DNA of 64,000 nt from Steroidobacter gossypii (GCF_016801985.1 NZ_JAEVLS010000003.1:372001-436000); one strand, 5' to 3'. Numbered from the stretch's first letter, positions 38,027 to 46,081 are shown. Program-made: numbers and translations. Notes: generated from the letters alone by a model not told the origin.

Positions 38027-38337
38027 CCCAGCAACTGCGAGGACCCTTGGCGCTTCATAGCGGGGTTTACCGGCTTGCTGGGCGACCGGCGTTACGAGAC
38101 GATCATTGCGGACGCTCGCCGCTGCATCGATCGCGTACTGGCCGGTACGCACACAAGTCGAATTTGATCGATGACTCGCTGGGGCTGGGCCAAGTCACGC
38201 GGGTGAATCAAAGCGGCGGCAGGGGGACCTGTCGGTGGACGCGCGCGATCCCGATGCGGATGCGTATCGCTCCGGCCGAGGCCGCGCTGGATCGCGGAGC
38301 GACGGTGTTTTTCAGCATTGCCAAGGGGCAGCAATGA
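38027..38337 (+). pseudogene. Degraded sensor histidine kinase remnant
   Basis: Three fragments of a kinase in different frames. At 38027-38137 a frame reads PASNCEDPWRFIAGFTGLL then RRYETIIADARRCIDRVLAG, corresponding to the usual ASHDLxEPLRxIAGFxxLL dimerisation helix with the phospho-accepting His lost. After a frame change [15 protein letters not shown] (about 38161-38206) matches the usual LIDDLLALSRVTR helix. Near 38274-38337 [17 protein letters not shown] matches the end of the ATPase domain. Most of the ATPase domain is missing. The remnant runs into the response regulator start, the normal kinase-regulator arrangement. Confidence 0.65.
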
Positions 38338-38780
38338 GCGAGCGCTACATCCTGCTGGTCGAGGACAACCCGGACGACGAGGAACTGACGCTGCTCAGCC
38401 TGCGCAAGAACAATCTCGCGCACGACATCGTGGTGGTGCGCGACGGGGTGGAAGCGATCGAGTATCTGTTCGGCACCGGTCAGTACGCCAGCCGCGATGT
38501 GATGAACGCGCCCACCGTGATCCTGCTGGATCTGAAGCTGCCCAAGCTCGACGGACTCGGCGTGTTGAAACGGCTGCGCGCCGACGAGCGGACCCGCAAT
38601 CTGCCGGTGGTGGTGCTGACATCCTCGAGCCAGGACGCCGATGTGATCGCCAGCTACAATCTCGGCGCCAACAGTTACGTGCGCAAGCCGGTCGAATTCG
38701 GGGCATTTGTCGAAGCGGTCAGCAGCCTGGGGCTATATTGGGTCATGCTGAACCGACCGCCGCCGTTCCAAGTGACCTGA
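38334..38780 (+). CDS. Single-domain response regulator (Rcp1-like)
   Basis: 148-aa receiver protein with no output domain. [19 protein letters not shown] holds the acidic pocket, [20 protein letters not shown] the phosphorylatable Asp, [31 protein letters not shown] the conserved Thr/Ser and Lys. The DNPDDEEL opening and 148-aa length are typical of regulators that partner phytochrome- or HisKA-type kinases encoded just upstream. The kinase here is a remnant, so this regulator is either orphaned or takes phosphate from a distant kinase. Ends about 15 bp ahead of the tRNA-Val promoter. Confidence 0.9.
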   Translation: MSERYILLVEDNPDDEELTLLSLRKNNLAHDIVVVRDGVEAIEYLFGTGQYASRDVMNAPTVILLDLKLPKLDGLGVLKRLRADERTRNLPVVVLTSSSQDADVIASYNLGANSYVRKPVEFGAFVEAVSSLGLYWVMLNRPPPFQVT

Positions 38781-38793
38781 TGCGTGACATGAT

Positions 38794-38822
38794 TTGACCG
38801 CGCGCATCGTCATCCCTAAACT
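38794..38822 (+). promoter_or_regulatory. Sigma-70 promoter of tRNA-Val
   Basis: TTGACC at 38794-38799 and TAAACT at 38817-38822 are separated by the optimal 17 nt. The mature tRNA-Val begins about 43 nt after the -10 box. A GC-rich stretch (CTACGCGCCCC) directly after the -10 fits a stringently controlled discriminator. Confidence 0.65.
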
Positions 38823-38865
38823 ACGCGCCCCTTCAAACCATAAGACGGTTCGTGGGGCCGGCATC

Positions 38866-38940
38866 GGGCGGTTAGCTCAGCGGTAGAGCACTGCTTTCAC
38901 ACGGCAGGGGTCACAGGTTCAATCCCTGTACCGCCCACCA
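38866..38940 (+). tRNA. tRNA-Val (anticodon CAC)
   Basis: Cloverleaf reads from the acceptor GGGCGGT to ACCGCCC plus encoded ACCA. The D arm is TAGCTCAGCGGTAGAGCA, the anticodon stem CTGCT/GGCAG encloses loop TTCACAC with anticodon CAC, and the T arm contains GGTTCAATCC. Reads valine GTG codons. Lies just upstream of gltX, matching the tRNA-Val/gltX neighbourhood of E. coli. Confidence 0.95.
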
Positions 38941-38988
38941 CTCCCTACGATTCGGATGGAAGACCGGCGCCATGGCCGATGAGCAGCC

Positions 38989-40395
38989 ATGGCCATCCGT
39001 ACTCGTTTCGCTCCCAGTCCCACGGGCTTGCTGCATATCGGCGGCGTTCGGACGGCGCTGTTCTCCTGGCTGTATGCGCGTCGCCATGGCGGCGTGTTCA
39101 TCCTGCGCATCGAAGACACCGACCGCGAGCGCTCCACCGACGCAGCTACGCAAGTGATCCTCGACGGCATGGAATGGCTTGGCCTCACCGCCGATGAAGG
39201 CCCGTTCTACCAGACCCGGCGAATGGATCGATATCGCGAAGTCATTGGCCAGTTCCTGCAGGCCGGGCACGCGTATCACTGCTATTGCTCCAAGGAGGAG
39301 CTGGAGGAGATGCGCAACCGTCAGCTCGCGGCCAAACAGAAGCCGCGCTACGACGGCACCTGTCGCAATCGCACCGAGCCGCGGCCCGGCGTGTCGCCAG
39401 TGGTGCGCTTCAAGAATCCGCTCGAAGGCAGCGTAGTGGTCGAGGACGCAATCCACGGCAACGTGGTGTTCGACAACATGGAGCTCGATGATTTGATCAT
39501 TGCGCGCTCCGATGGCACGCCCACGTACAACTTCTGCGTGGTCGTCGATGACAGCGACATGAAGTGCACGCACGTCATTCGCGGCGACGATCACCTTAAC
39601 AACACGCCTCGCCAGATCAACATGCTCAGGGCGCTCGGCGCGCCGATTCCTCTGTACGCGCACGTTCCGATGATCCTGGGGCAGGATGGCGCGAAGCTGT
39701 CGAAGCGTCATGGCGCAGTGAGCGTGCTTCAGTATCGCGAGGACGGCTTTCTGCCCGAGGCGCTGCTCAACTATCTGGTGCGCCTCGGCTGGTCGCATGG
39801 CGACCAGGAAGTGTTCTCGATGGAGGAGATGACGCAGCTGTTCGACATCAAGGATGTGAACAAGTCGGCGTCGGCGTTCAATCCCGACAAGCTGCTGTGG
39901 CTGAATCAGCAGCACATCATGCGCGCGACGCCGGAACGGCTCGCGCACTACCTGAAGCCGCAGCTCGCAGCGCTTGGCGTCACTGTGAGCGACGACGCCA
40001 GGCTGGCGGCTGTCGCCAAGGCTCAGCAGGAGCGCGCCAAGACCCTCAAGGAGATGGCGCAGAACAGTGTCTTCTTCTTCGAGGACGTGACTGCGTACGA
40101 CGAGAAGGCGGCAAAGAAGAATCTCGCTGCCGAGGCGGCCGGTCCGCTCGAGGCCGTGCTGAAGAAGCTCTCGGACCTGCAGACGTGGACGGCCAGCTCA
40201 TTGCACGACGTAGTGAATCAGACGGCCACGGAGCTGGGGGTGGGTATGGGCAAGGTGGCCCAGCCGATTCGCGTCGCTGTATCCGGTGGCACGGTGTCGC
40301 CGCCCATCGACGTGACGCTCGAAGTGCTCGGTCGTGAGGTGACGCTGTCGCGGCTGGAGCGGGCTTTGGCTTACGCACGTGCGTCGGGCGGCTGA
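38989..40395 (+). CDS. gltX: Glutamyl-tRNA synthetase
   Basis: Charges tRNA-Glu, 468 aa. Class I signatures are clear: SPTGLLHIGGVRTALFSWL (HIGH), LRIEDTDRERS, GTPTYNFCVVVDDSDM, GDDHLNNTPRQI, and KLSKRHGAVSV (KMSKS). The anticodon-binding region follows. Start ATG 38989 lies 48 bp after the tRNA-Val 3' end. Flanked by tRNA-Val upstream and tRNA-Ala plus tRNA-Glu downstream, so its own cognate tRNA gene is 199 bp away. Confidence 0.96.
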   Translation: MAIRTRFAPSPTGLLHIGGVRTALFSWLYARRHGGVFILRIEDTDRERSTDAATQVILDGMEWLGLTADEGPFYQTRRMDRYREVIGQFLQAGHAYHCYCSKEELEEMRNRQLAAKQKPRYDGTCRNRTEPRPGVSPVVRFKNPLEGSVVVEDAIHGNVVFDNMELDDLIIARSDGTPTYNFCVVVDDSDMKCTHVIRGDDHLNNTPRQINMLRALGAPIPLYAHVPMILGQDGAKLSKRHGAVSVLQYREDGFLPEALLNYLVRLGWSHGDQEVFSMEEMTQLFDIKDVNKSASAFNPDKLLWLNQQHIMRATPERLAHYLKPQLAALGVTVSDDARLAAVAKAQQERAKTLKEMAQNSVFFFEDVTAYDEKAAKKNLAAEAAGPLEAVLKKLSDLQTWTASSLHDVVNQTATELGVGMGKVAQPIRVAVSGGTVSPPIDVTLEVLGREVTLSRLERALAYARASGG

Positions 40396-40454
40396 TACAT
40401 AGTCAGGAATCTCGCCAAAAAAGGAGGGCGGAACAGGAAATCAAGCAGCAATCC

Positions 40455-40483
40455 TTGACAGCTCGGTGCCGCTTCCCTACATT
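40455..40483 (+). promoter_or_regulatory. Sigma-70 promoter of tRNA-Ala/tRNA-Glu
   Basis: A consensus TTGACA at 40455-40460 and TACATT at 40478-40483 with a 17-nt spacer lie just upstream of tRNA-Ala, whose mature 5' end is 15 nt after the -10 box. It probably drives both tRNA genes as one short transcript. Confidence 0.75.
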
Positions 40484-40498
40484 GCGCGCCTCTCGCGT

Positions 40499-40574
<76 letters not shown>

Positions 40575-40593
40575 AGTCCCGACGTCTTACCGC

Positions 40594-40669
40594 GTCCCCA
40601 TCGTCTAGAGGCCTAGGACATTACCCTTTCACGGTAGTAACCGGGGTTCGAATCCCCGTGGGGACGCCA
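40594..40669 (+). tRNA. tRNA-Glu (anticodon TTC)
   Basis: 76 nt beginning GTCCCCATCGTCTAGAGGC and ending GGGGACGCCA, with loop CTTTCAC giving anticodon TTC and a T arm GGGGTTCGAATCCCC. It matches the well-conserved bacterial tRNA-Glu. It is 19 nt after tRNA-Ala and probably processed from the same transcript; the gene for its synthetase lies just upstream. Confidence 0.96.
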
Positions 40670-40672
40670 TCT

Positions 40673-40701
40673 TCTGGCTGCTGCGCAAGGCAGTAGCCAG
40701 A
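40673..40701 (+). terminator. Strong hairpin after the tRNA-Glu gene
   Basis: TCTGGCTGCTG at 40673-40683 pairs with CAGTAGCCAGA at 40691-40701 (one G-U pair) around a 7-nt loop, only 3 nt after the tRNA CCA end. No U-run follows, so it is a terminator-like or processing stem rather than a canonical intrinsic terminator. Confidence 0.4.
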
Positions 40702-40768
40702 GTGGGCGTCGGGCGCCTCGATCTACGATCGAGCAATCAGCAGGTCTCCTCTCACCGAAGCCCTCAAC

Positions 40769-41458
40769 TCAAGCTCGCGCCACGATTTCTATGTGGGTAG
40801 CGTATCGAGCGGGCACCACCGCGCCGATAGAATTCTTTACGGCGGCAAAGGCCCGATTGCGGTAGAAGCGCACGGCGGGAAGCAGGTTCAAATGCCGCCC
40901 CGAGACGATCTCGAATCCCGCGCGGCTCATTTCCGTCATCAGTTCGTGCAGTCCGTAATAGCGAGTGTGTCCCGGGTAGTCGCTGGCCTCGCTGGCGATG
41001 CTGTCGAGCGGATTGCGGCCGAAGATCAGCTTGAGAATGTATCCGTAATACGACGCATTGTTGGTGGTGACGTAGATCAGGGCTCCCGGCTTGGCGATGG
41101 CTCGCAGGTTCTGCAGCGCTCGCAGCGGCTGGCGCAGGTGCTCGATGATCTCCATGAACAGAATGATATCGGCGTCGCTGGGGGCGCGGTACGACTCGAT
41201 GCTTTCGTTGATGTGAACGATCGCGTTTCGGCGCAGGAACTCGCTGAAATAGTCGCTTTGGGTGATGCCGAACGACTGGTACTGGTTGTGCTGACCAAAC
41301 ACCTTGAACGCGGTGCCCGGATAGGCGCCGATATCCAGAATCTTCTTTCCCGTCGGCCGCTGGGTTGCTTCGAAAGCACGTTGGAACCGGTATAGCTCCC
41401 GCGCGTGGATATCCACAGGTCTGAACAGAGGATCGTCGGCGACGATTAGTTCGTCCAT
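40769..41458 (-). CDS. Class I SAM-dependent methyltransferase
   Basis: 229-aa methyltransferase. ILDIGAYPGTAFKVFGQ is motif I, ADIILFMEIIEHLRQPLRALQNLRAIAKPGALIYVTTNNASY covers motifs II-III of Methyltransf_23/11. GHTRYYGLHELMTEMSRAGFEIV is the common C-terminal element of SAM enzymes acting on lipids, sugars or quinones. The start is uncertain; ATG 41458 (MDELIVADD) gives the normal length and the frame extends a further 58 codons upstream. Substrate unknown. Confidence 0.8.
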   Translation of the reverse strand: MDELIVADDPLFRPVDIHARELYRFQRAFEATQRPTGKKILDIGAYPGTAFKVFGQHNQYQSFGITQSDYFSEFLRRNAIVHINESIESYRAPSDADIILFMEIIEHLRQPLRALQNLRAIAKPGALIYVTTNNASYYGYILKLIFGRNPLDSIASEASDYPGHTRYYGLHELMTEMSRAGFEIVSGRHLNLLPAVRFYRNRAFAAVKNSIGAVVPARYATHIEIVARA

Positions 41459-41947
41459 CGGGGTGGCGAGTCTAGCAAAGTAGGCTAGCGCGTACAGCTG
41501 TGTAAATTCGCACGCAACGATCTCTCGGTTTTTCGGCGTGCTGCGAGTGTCAGCCGGTGCATTCGATGCAAACACGATTGCGATCGCAGGGAGTGTCGGC
41601 TGCTCGCCGCATTCTGCCGTGTGTCGCTGCACGACATTCGCTCCGGATTGAAGCGGCCAGCATCACTTCTGTGCATCCAATAAGTACGCTTTGCGATGGA
41701 TGATCGTCCGCGTCCTGCGGACAAATGCGCGACTCTCACGCGACGCGAATCAAACAAACAAATAACCTTGCTGTGACCTACTGCCACTATGCCCAAGAAT
41801 CGCGGGGCTGAGCCGATGCCATATCAATAGTGGCCGGGCTGGTGAATGCTGTGACCGAGCTTGAAGAAACAAACAAAACGCATTGCTGGCACCCATAGGT
41901 CAAACCGCCCATGCGGTTGATGGAACGTTCCTAAAGGAGAGTTAACA
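41459..41947. other. Intergenic region upstream of the transposase-like gene
   Basis: 489 bp between two genes transcribed away from each other, so it should contain both promoters. The centre is relatively AT-rich. AAACAAACAAA occurs near 41755 and again near 41870. An AAAGGAGAG ribosome site lies directly before the ATG at 41948. I see no REP-like palindrome array that a REP-associated transposase would act on. Confidence 0.5.
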
Positions 41948-42961
41948 ATGTCTTATCGCCGACGCATTCACGTTCCCGGTGGAACGTATCATGTGGTTCA
42001 GCGCGGCACCAAACAGCGGCCGATCTTCTCGCAGCCCGAAGACTACGAGCTGTTCGAGTCGGTATTGCAAGCAGCGCTGCGCAGTACCGGTGCACGGGTG
42101 CATGCCTATTGCTGGACGACGGAAGCTGTATATCTGGCCGTGCAGATCGATGAGATTTCTCTGGGGCATTTCATGCAGTGGCTGAAGAGCCGGTATGCCC
42201 GCGGCATTCAACGCCGTCTTGGCGAGCGCGGTCATCTCTTTCAGGTGCGTTACGACGCGGTGATCGTCGATCCGAAGGCGTATCTGACCAATGTCATACA
42301 TTACATTCACTACGTTCCCGTGCTGAAGGGCCTGGCGGCGACGCCGGATGAATTTCAGTACTCGAGTCATCATGCGTATGCAAACACGCGAGAAATCCCA
42401 TGGGTGCACTGTGGCACGACGCGCCGCTTGCTCGGCAAGAGAGATGAGCAGGCGCAGGCTTACCAGACGTTAATGGCGCAGGCGCCGACGGCGCAGGTGA
42501 TCAGTATGGTCGAGCGTGGCATGCCCAAGACGCCGGGCATTCTCGGCGGGCCGGAGCTGGCGGAGCTCGCCGGCCATCGCCCCAAGCGCGCAGCCCGCAT
42601 GACATCCGATCAAATCACGCGTCATGTGTGTCGCATGCTGGATGTGTCGCGTGAAGATGTGTTGTCGAAGTCGCGACTGCGGAAGCTGGCGCTTGCTCGC
42701 GCAGTCATTGCCTGGCACGCAACGGTGCGCGGCATTGCGACCCTGGCGGAGATCTCTCGATATCTCGGGCGCGTGTCTTCGACGCTGTCGAAGACCATCA
42801 CCTCGTATCGAAAGCGGCAGCCGGACCTGTTCAAGCTCGATGCGTTCACTCACTTACTGCCGCTCACGCCGTCGGGCTACGACATGACGGAGGATGAATT
42901 CGGCGAAGTCGCTCAACATACCGCGCATGCCGGCAGTCGCGACCAGGACGCCATGTATTGA
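41948..42961 (+). CDS. Y1-transposase-like (REP-associated type) protein with degenerate HUH motif
   Basis: 337-aa protein with an N-terminal Y1_Tnp domain: IHVPGGTYHVVQRG, GHLFQVRYDAVIVDPKAYL and VIHYIHYVPVLKGL (candidate catalytic Tyr119). The metal-binding NHVHL of the family is replaced by EAVYL at residues 59-63, so both histidines are lost and DNA cleavage is unlikely. The C-terminal part (about 221-288: ITRHVCRMLDVSREDVLSKSR, LALARAVIAW, TLAEISRYLGRV) resembles the DnaA C-terminal DNA-binding fold. It may be a domesticated DNA-binding protein. It is convergent with a sigma factor gene and near two others. Confidence 0.82.
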   Translation: MSYRRRIHVPGGTYHVVQRGTKQRPIFSQPEDYELFESVLQAALRSTGARVHAYCWTTEAVYLAVQIDEISLGHFMQWLKSRYARGIQRRLGERGHLFQVRYDAVIVDPKAYLTNVIHYIHYVPVLKGLAATPDEFQYSSHHAYANTREIPWVHCGTTRRLLGKRDEQAQAYQTLMAQAPTAQVISMVERGMPKTPGILGGPELAELAGHRPKRAARMTSDQITRHVCRMLDVSREDVLSKSRLRKLALARAVIAWHATVRGIATLAEISRYLGRVSSTLSKTITSYRKRQPDLFKLDAFTHLLPLTPSGYDMTEDEFGEVAQHTAHAGSRDQDAMY

Positions 42962-42979
42962 CGCAATGGATCGAGAAGG

Positions 42980-43510
42980 CTAACGCTCCCAAGTCATGGT
43001 CCGAATGCGGGCTTTGGCTTGGGTGATGTACTTCTCGACGGTGTGGATGCTGAGCCCGAGCTCCGCGGCAACCTCCTCATAAGAGAGACCGCGGTGCTTG
43101 TGCGCGAGTAGCACCATTGCCTGCGTTCGCGGGAGTCGAGCGAGCGCGCGCTCGAGTTGTTGTTGCAGATTGAGTCGTTCGGCCAGTTCGTCCGTCGTCT
43201 CCCAGCCTTCCTCTGGATTCTCTTCTTTCTCGTCTCTGAGCAGCTCGCGCTGTCGCCGCGAATCGGTGCGGTAATCGGCGACCAGGTGGGAGGCGATGCC
43301 ATATATATATGCGAGCGGCTTCTGCACGCATTTCTCGCCATCCATCCGCAGCAGCCGAAGATAGACCTCTTGCGCCAGATCCTCCGCGTCCTGCGGCCCG
43401 AGGCGGTGCGCCAAATAGCGGTGCAGGTGCTTGTCATAGTCCCGAAATGACGAGGCGCCGAAATCGAAACCGTGCCCCCGCAGGGCCAGATCACTTGCGT
43501 TCGTTGCCAT
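42980..43510 (-). CDS. ECF sigma factor (FecI-like)
   Basis: RNA polymerase sigma-70 family protein of 176 aa. Region 2: HRYLAHRLGPQDAEDLAQEVYLRLLRM and PLAYIYGIASHLVADYRTDSRR. Region 4: LARLPRTQAMVLLAHKHRGLSYEEVAAELGLSIHTVEKYITQAKARIR. No FecR anti-sigma or TonB receptor gene adjoins it. The gene is convergent with the transposase-like gene, 19 bp between stops. It faces away from the other two sigma genes at 43828 and 45470 and is only distantly similar to them. Confidence 0.9.
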   Translation of the reverse strand: MATNASDLALRGHGFDFGASSFRDYDKHLHRYLAHRLGPQDAEDLAQEVYLRLLRMDGEKCVQKPLAYIYGIASHLVADYRTDSRRQRELLRDEKEENPEEGWETTDELAERLNLQQQLERALARLPRTQAMVLLAHKHRGLSYEEVAAELGLSIHTVEKYITQAKARIRTMTWER

Positions 43511-43762
43511 TCTGCATCACCTGCGCCGAGACGCAGTGACCGCTAGCAAATCGTTGACTCGACAAAATGACGCGCGCTCCGCGCGAGCTTTGCTGCAAAG
43601 AACATTTGTATGTGAGTTGGCGACAAAGTGACAAATTCATTACCGACTTTTTGCCGTTGTTTCCGACAAGCTAATCAACACAGCTTCCTTATTGAGTGGG
43701 ACTGCATCAAACGGCAAGGACAGCCCTGCACATAAGTAAGTGAATGAACGGGGGATAGGAAA

Positions 43763-43831
43763 ATGTTACTGATCGCTGGCTTGTTGACGAATCGACTGCC
43801 CCGTGGGCGCCACATGGTGCTGCGCACGTGA
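43763..43831 (+). CDS. Possible 22-codon leader peptide overlapping a sigma factor gene
   Basis: A short frame ATG-TTA-CTG encodes MLLIAGLLTNRLPRGRHMVL plus two more residues. It has GGGGGA about 7 bp upstream and ends in a TGA that overlaps the downstream GTG start as GTGA. This suggests translational coupling to the sigma gene. The frame is too short for statistical support, so expression is unproven. Confidence 0.35.
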   Translation: MLLIAGLLTNRLPRGRHMVLRT

Positions 43832-44502
43832 GCGGCCAGGCACAACGTCGCCTCGAGGCGGAGCCCGACGCGCAGGTCACCGAGGCCACGGATGAGATTC
43901 CAATCACGGGTGAAGAGTCGTCCGCCGCGCGCATGGCCAGTCGCAACGAGCGACTGACCAAATGGTTCGAGGTCTGGCGGGGCGCGATGAAACGCTGGTT
44001 GTCGAGCCGCTCGTCGATTCAGGCGGCGGATCTCGACGACGTGGCGCAAGAGGTGTTTCTGCGCTTGTTACGCTACAGCGACGATGCGGTGGTGGAGTAT
44101 CCGCAAAGCTATCTTTTCCGGATCGCCACCAACGTCGTCAACGAATGGCGCGAGCGCGCGCGAAACAGCCTGCCGCATGACGATGTGTGGCTGGCCGACC
44201 TGCAGATCGAGCCGGATGCGGAGCCCGAGAGCTCAGTCGAGCACGACCTGGTGAATGCCTATGTGCGCCGCGCGGTCAGCCGACTGCCGCCGCGCCAGAG
44301 GCAGGTTCTGCTGCTTCATATAAGAGAGGATCTGACGTACAAGCAAATCGCCATCCAGCTCAAGTTGACTCCGCGCGTGGTGCGGCGAGATATCGCCCGC
44401 GCGTACGCGGAACTGCGATGTGACCTGAGTGCTTCCGACGTCGCGCACGGCTCACGGAAGAAGGGACGCAAACCGCCGCGCGAATCCCCGGGTGAACCGT
44501 AG
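43828..44502 (+). CDS. ECF-like sigma factor, tandem paralogue A
   Basis: 224-aa sigma-70 family protein. Region 2: IQAADLDDVAQEVFLRLLRY, EYPQSYLFRIATNVVNEWRERARN. Region 4: AVSRLPPRQRQVLLLHIREDLTYKQIAIQLKLTPRVVRRDIARAYAELR. The GTG at 43828 is the only upstream start and overlaps a short leader frame; ATG 43933 is the alternative. Strongly similar to the product of 45470 (shared WF-x-WR, RWLS-RSS, ADLD-VAQEVF, EYPQSYLF). A FecR-type gene lies 157 bp downstream, so a FecI/FecR-type cell-surface signalling origin is likely. Confidence 0.87.
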   Translation: MSGQAQRRLEAEPDAQVTEATDEIPITGEESSAARMASRNERLTKWFEVWRGAMKRWLSSRSSIQAADLDDVAQEVFLRLLRYSDDAVVEYPQSYLFRIATNVVNEWRERARNSLPHDDVWLADLQIEPDAEPESSVEHDLVNAYVRRAVSRLPPRQRQVLLLHIREDLTYKQIAIQLKLTPRVVRRDIARAYAELRCDLSASDVAHGSRKKGRKPPRESPGEP

Positions 44503-44659
44503 CAATGCGGCCCATCCGGGTCATTCAGTTTCATGGTCCGGTCTAGCAGTGCGGGGGCGGGAGATCCGAGCACCGGATTCAACACCGGATCTGACCCAAG
44601 GCCGGAACTGCTAACAAGGGCCGCGTACTCGGATCCATCGCGCATGACTAGGAAGGCGG

Positions 44660-45064
44660 ATGTCTGACCGTCCCCACAATCGAATGTCCAAAATCATCAG
44701 CGAAGAGGCCGCTGAATGGCTGGTGTGTCTCAGGGCGGGCATGACCAGCGGGGAGCGCCTGGAGTACGTGCGCTGGCTCAAGCAATCGCCCGCGCACGTG
44801 CGGGCGATGCTGGAATTGGCCTCCCTTGAGGGCCTGCTGCGAAGGTCCGATCTGGGAGACCTGCCGCCGACGGGGCCATCGGGTCCGCGGCAGTCGGATT
44901 CCACTGTCGTCGAGTTGATCCCGCGGCACGCGCGGGAAGAGTCTCCCTCCGAAGAGCGGCGTCGTTCGGCGTGGCGCCATTGGGCGTTCGCCGCGTCTAC
45001 GTGCCTGTCTCGGGTCGGCTTCGCCAGCCGCGCCTTGTCCAAGCTGGTCGGCATCTGCCCCTGA
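44660..45064 (+). CDS. Truncated FecR-type anti-sigma protein
   Basis: 134-aa protein holding only the N-terminal DUF4880 domain of FecR: SEEAAEWLVCLRAGMTSGERLEYVRWLKQSPAHVRAMLELASLEGLL (about residues 14-63, written here with the rest of the domain following). This cytoplasmic domain binds the sigma factor. Around RRRSAWRHWAFAAS, where the membrane helix should begin, the sequence diverges and stops, so the transmembrane and periplasmic domains (about 200 further residues in FecR) are absent and I do not find them in other frames. It may be a soluble anti-sigma or a decaying gene. AGGAAGG precedes the ATG. Confidence 0.75.
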   Translation: MSDRPHNRMSKIISEEAAEWLVCLRAGMTSGERLEYVRWLKQSPAHVRAMLELASLEGLLRRSDLGDLPPTGPSGPRQSDSTVVELIPRHAREESPSEERRRSAWRHWAFAASTCLSRVGFASRALSKLVGICP

Positions 45065-45218
45065 TCGCGGCCTCGTCCTTCGAGGCGCCCATTCCCATCT
45101 GAAATTTTTGAATCCGCGCATCATCGCGTCCGCGCGCAATGGTGCGTTGCGTCTGTGCCGTGTTTACGGCAACGAGCCACGCGCATGCCCGATGGCCGTC
45201 AGTAGCAGCCCTTAGCGG

Positions 45219-45257
45219 TTGACCAATGTTCATTCACAAGAGTATAACATTGAACAT
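45219..45257 (+). promoter_or_regulatory. Sigma-70-like promoter with flanking inverted repeat
   Basis: TTGACC at 45219-45224 and TATAAC at 45243-45248 are 18 nt apart. ATGTTCA at 45226-45232 and its reverse complement TGAACAT at 45251-45257 enclose the -10 region, suggesting an operator. It lies about 220 bp ahead of the GTG start of the second sigma paralogue. Confidence 0.5.
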
Positions 45258-45469
45258 CGTTCACAGGGCCGCGCGACTCGGCAAGGAGATGCGGCCGCCG
45301 CGGACGCCGGATGACCACCGGGTGACGCCGGATGATCCCGGACGACATAGAGGCCTCAAGACTGACGCCGAGATGGTCCAAGTGGCTCGACAGCGTTGCA
45401 GCGACGTCGGAGTGCAAGCTAAGGAGAGCGGCGTTCGATCTCGATGCAGCTCGCTTGAGGAGATCTAGG

Positions 45470-46081
45470 GTGGCAAGCGAATCATCGTCTTCATGCACCT
45501 CTGCGGCGCCGGTCGCATCCTTGGGTGATGTTGGAGTGGCCAACACCGCTGCCCTGCGCGGCAAGCGCCGCCTGTCCTCATGGTTCGAAACCTGGCGCGC
45601 ATCGCTGCGTCGCTGGCTGTCGGGCCGCTCGTCGGTGCCCTCGGCCGATCTGGATGCCGTGGCTCAGGAGGTGTTCGATCGCCTCACGCGCTACAGCGAC
45701 CAAACATTGGCGGAGTATCCACAGAGCTACTTGTTTCACATCGCCGCCAACGTCGTGGATGAATGGCACGAGCGGGCCGGCAACAGCCGGCCGGCCGAAG
45801 ACGCCTGGCTCAAGCTGCTGCAGCGAGAATCCGACGAGCGGGCCGCCAGTCACGTCGAGCACACGCTGGTCAACGAGCAACTCAAGGATGCAGTGAGCAA
45901 GCTGCCTTCGCGCCAGCGGGATGTGCTGATGCTGCACATCAATGAAGATCTGACCTACAAGCAGATCGCCAGTCGGCTCAAGCTCACGCCGCGCATCGTG
46001 CGGCGGGACATCGCACGAGCGTATGCTCAATTGCGTTGCGAGCTGCGCGTCGTCGAGCTCGACGTCATCTCGTCGGTCTAG
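45470..46081 (+). CDS. ECF-like sigma factor, tandem paralogue B
   Basis: 203-aa sigma-70 family protein, close paralogue of the product of 43828. Region 2: VPSADLDAVAQEVFDRLTRYSD, EYPQSYLFHIAANVVDEWHERAGN. Region 4: AVSKLPSRQRDVLMLHINEDLTYKQIASRLKLTPRIVRRDIARAYAQLR. The GTG at 45470 has GAGGAG 7 bp upstream and is preferred over a more distant ATG at 45332 whose extra residues look non-coding. No FecR or receptor gene follows; the next gene is gmd copy 2 on the same strand after 224 bp. Confidence 0.87.
   Translation: MASESSSSCTSAAPVASLGDVGVANTAALRGKRRLSSWFETWRASLRRWLSGRSSVPSADLDAVAQEVFDRLTRYSDQTLAEYPQSYLFHIAANVVDEWHERAGNSRPAEDAWLKLLQRESDERAASHVEHTLVNEQLKDAVSKLPSRQRDVLMLHINEDLTYKQIASRLKLTPRIVRRDIARAYAQLRCELRVVELDVISSV

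Noticed and set aside
41755-41880. AAACAAACAAA occurring twice upstream of the transposase-like gene
   Set aside because: Low-complexity and too short to call a repeat element or transposon end.
41948-42961. Active insertion sequence
   Set aside because: No terminal structures, flanking palindromes or duplication found, and the HUH histidines are missing, so not annotated as a mobile element.
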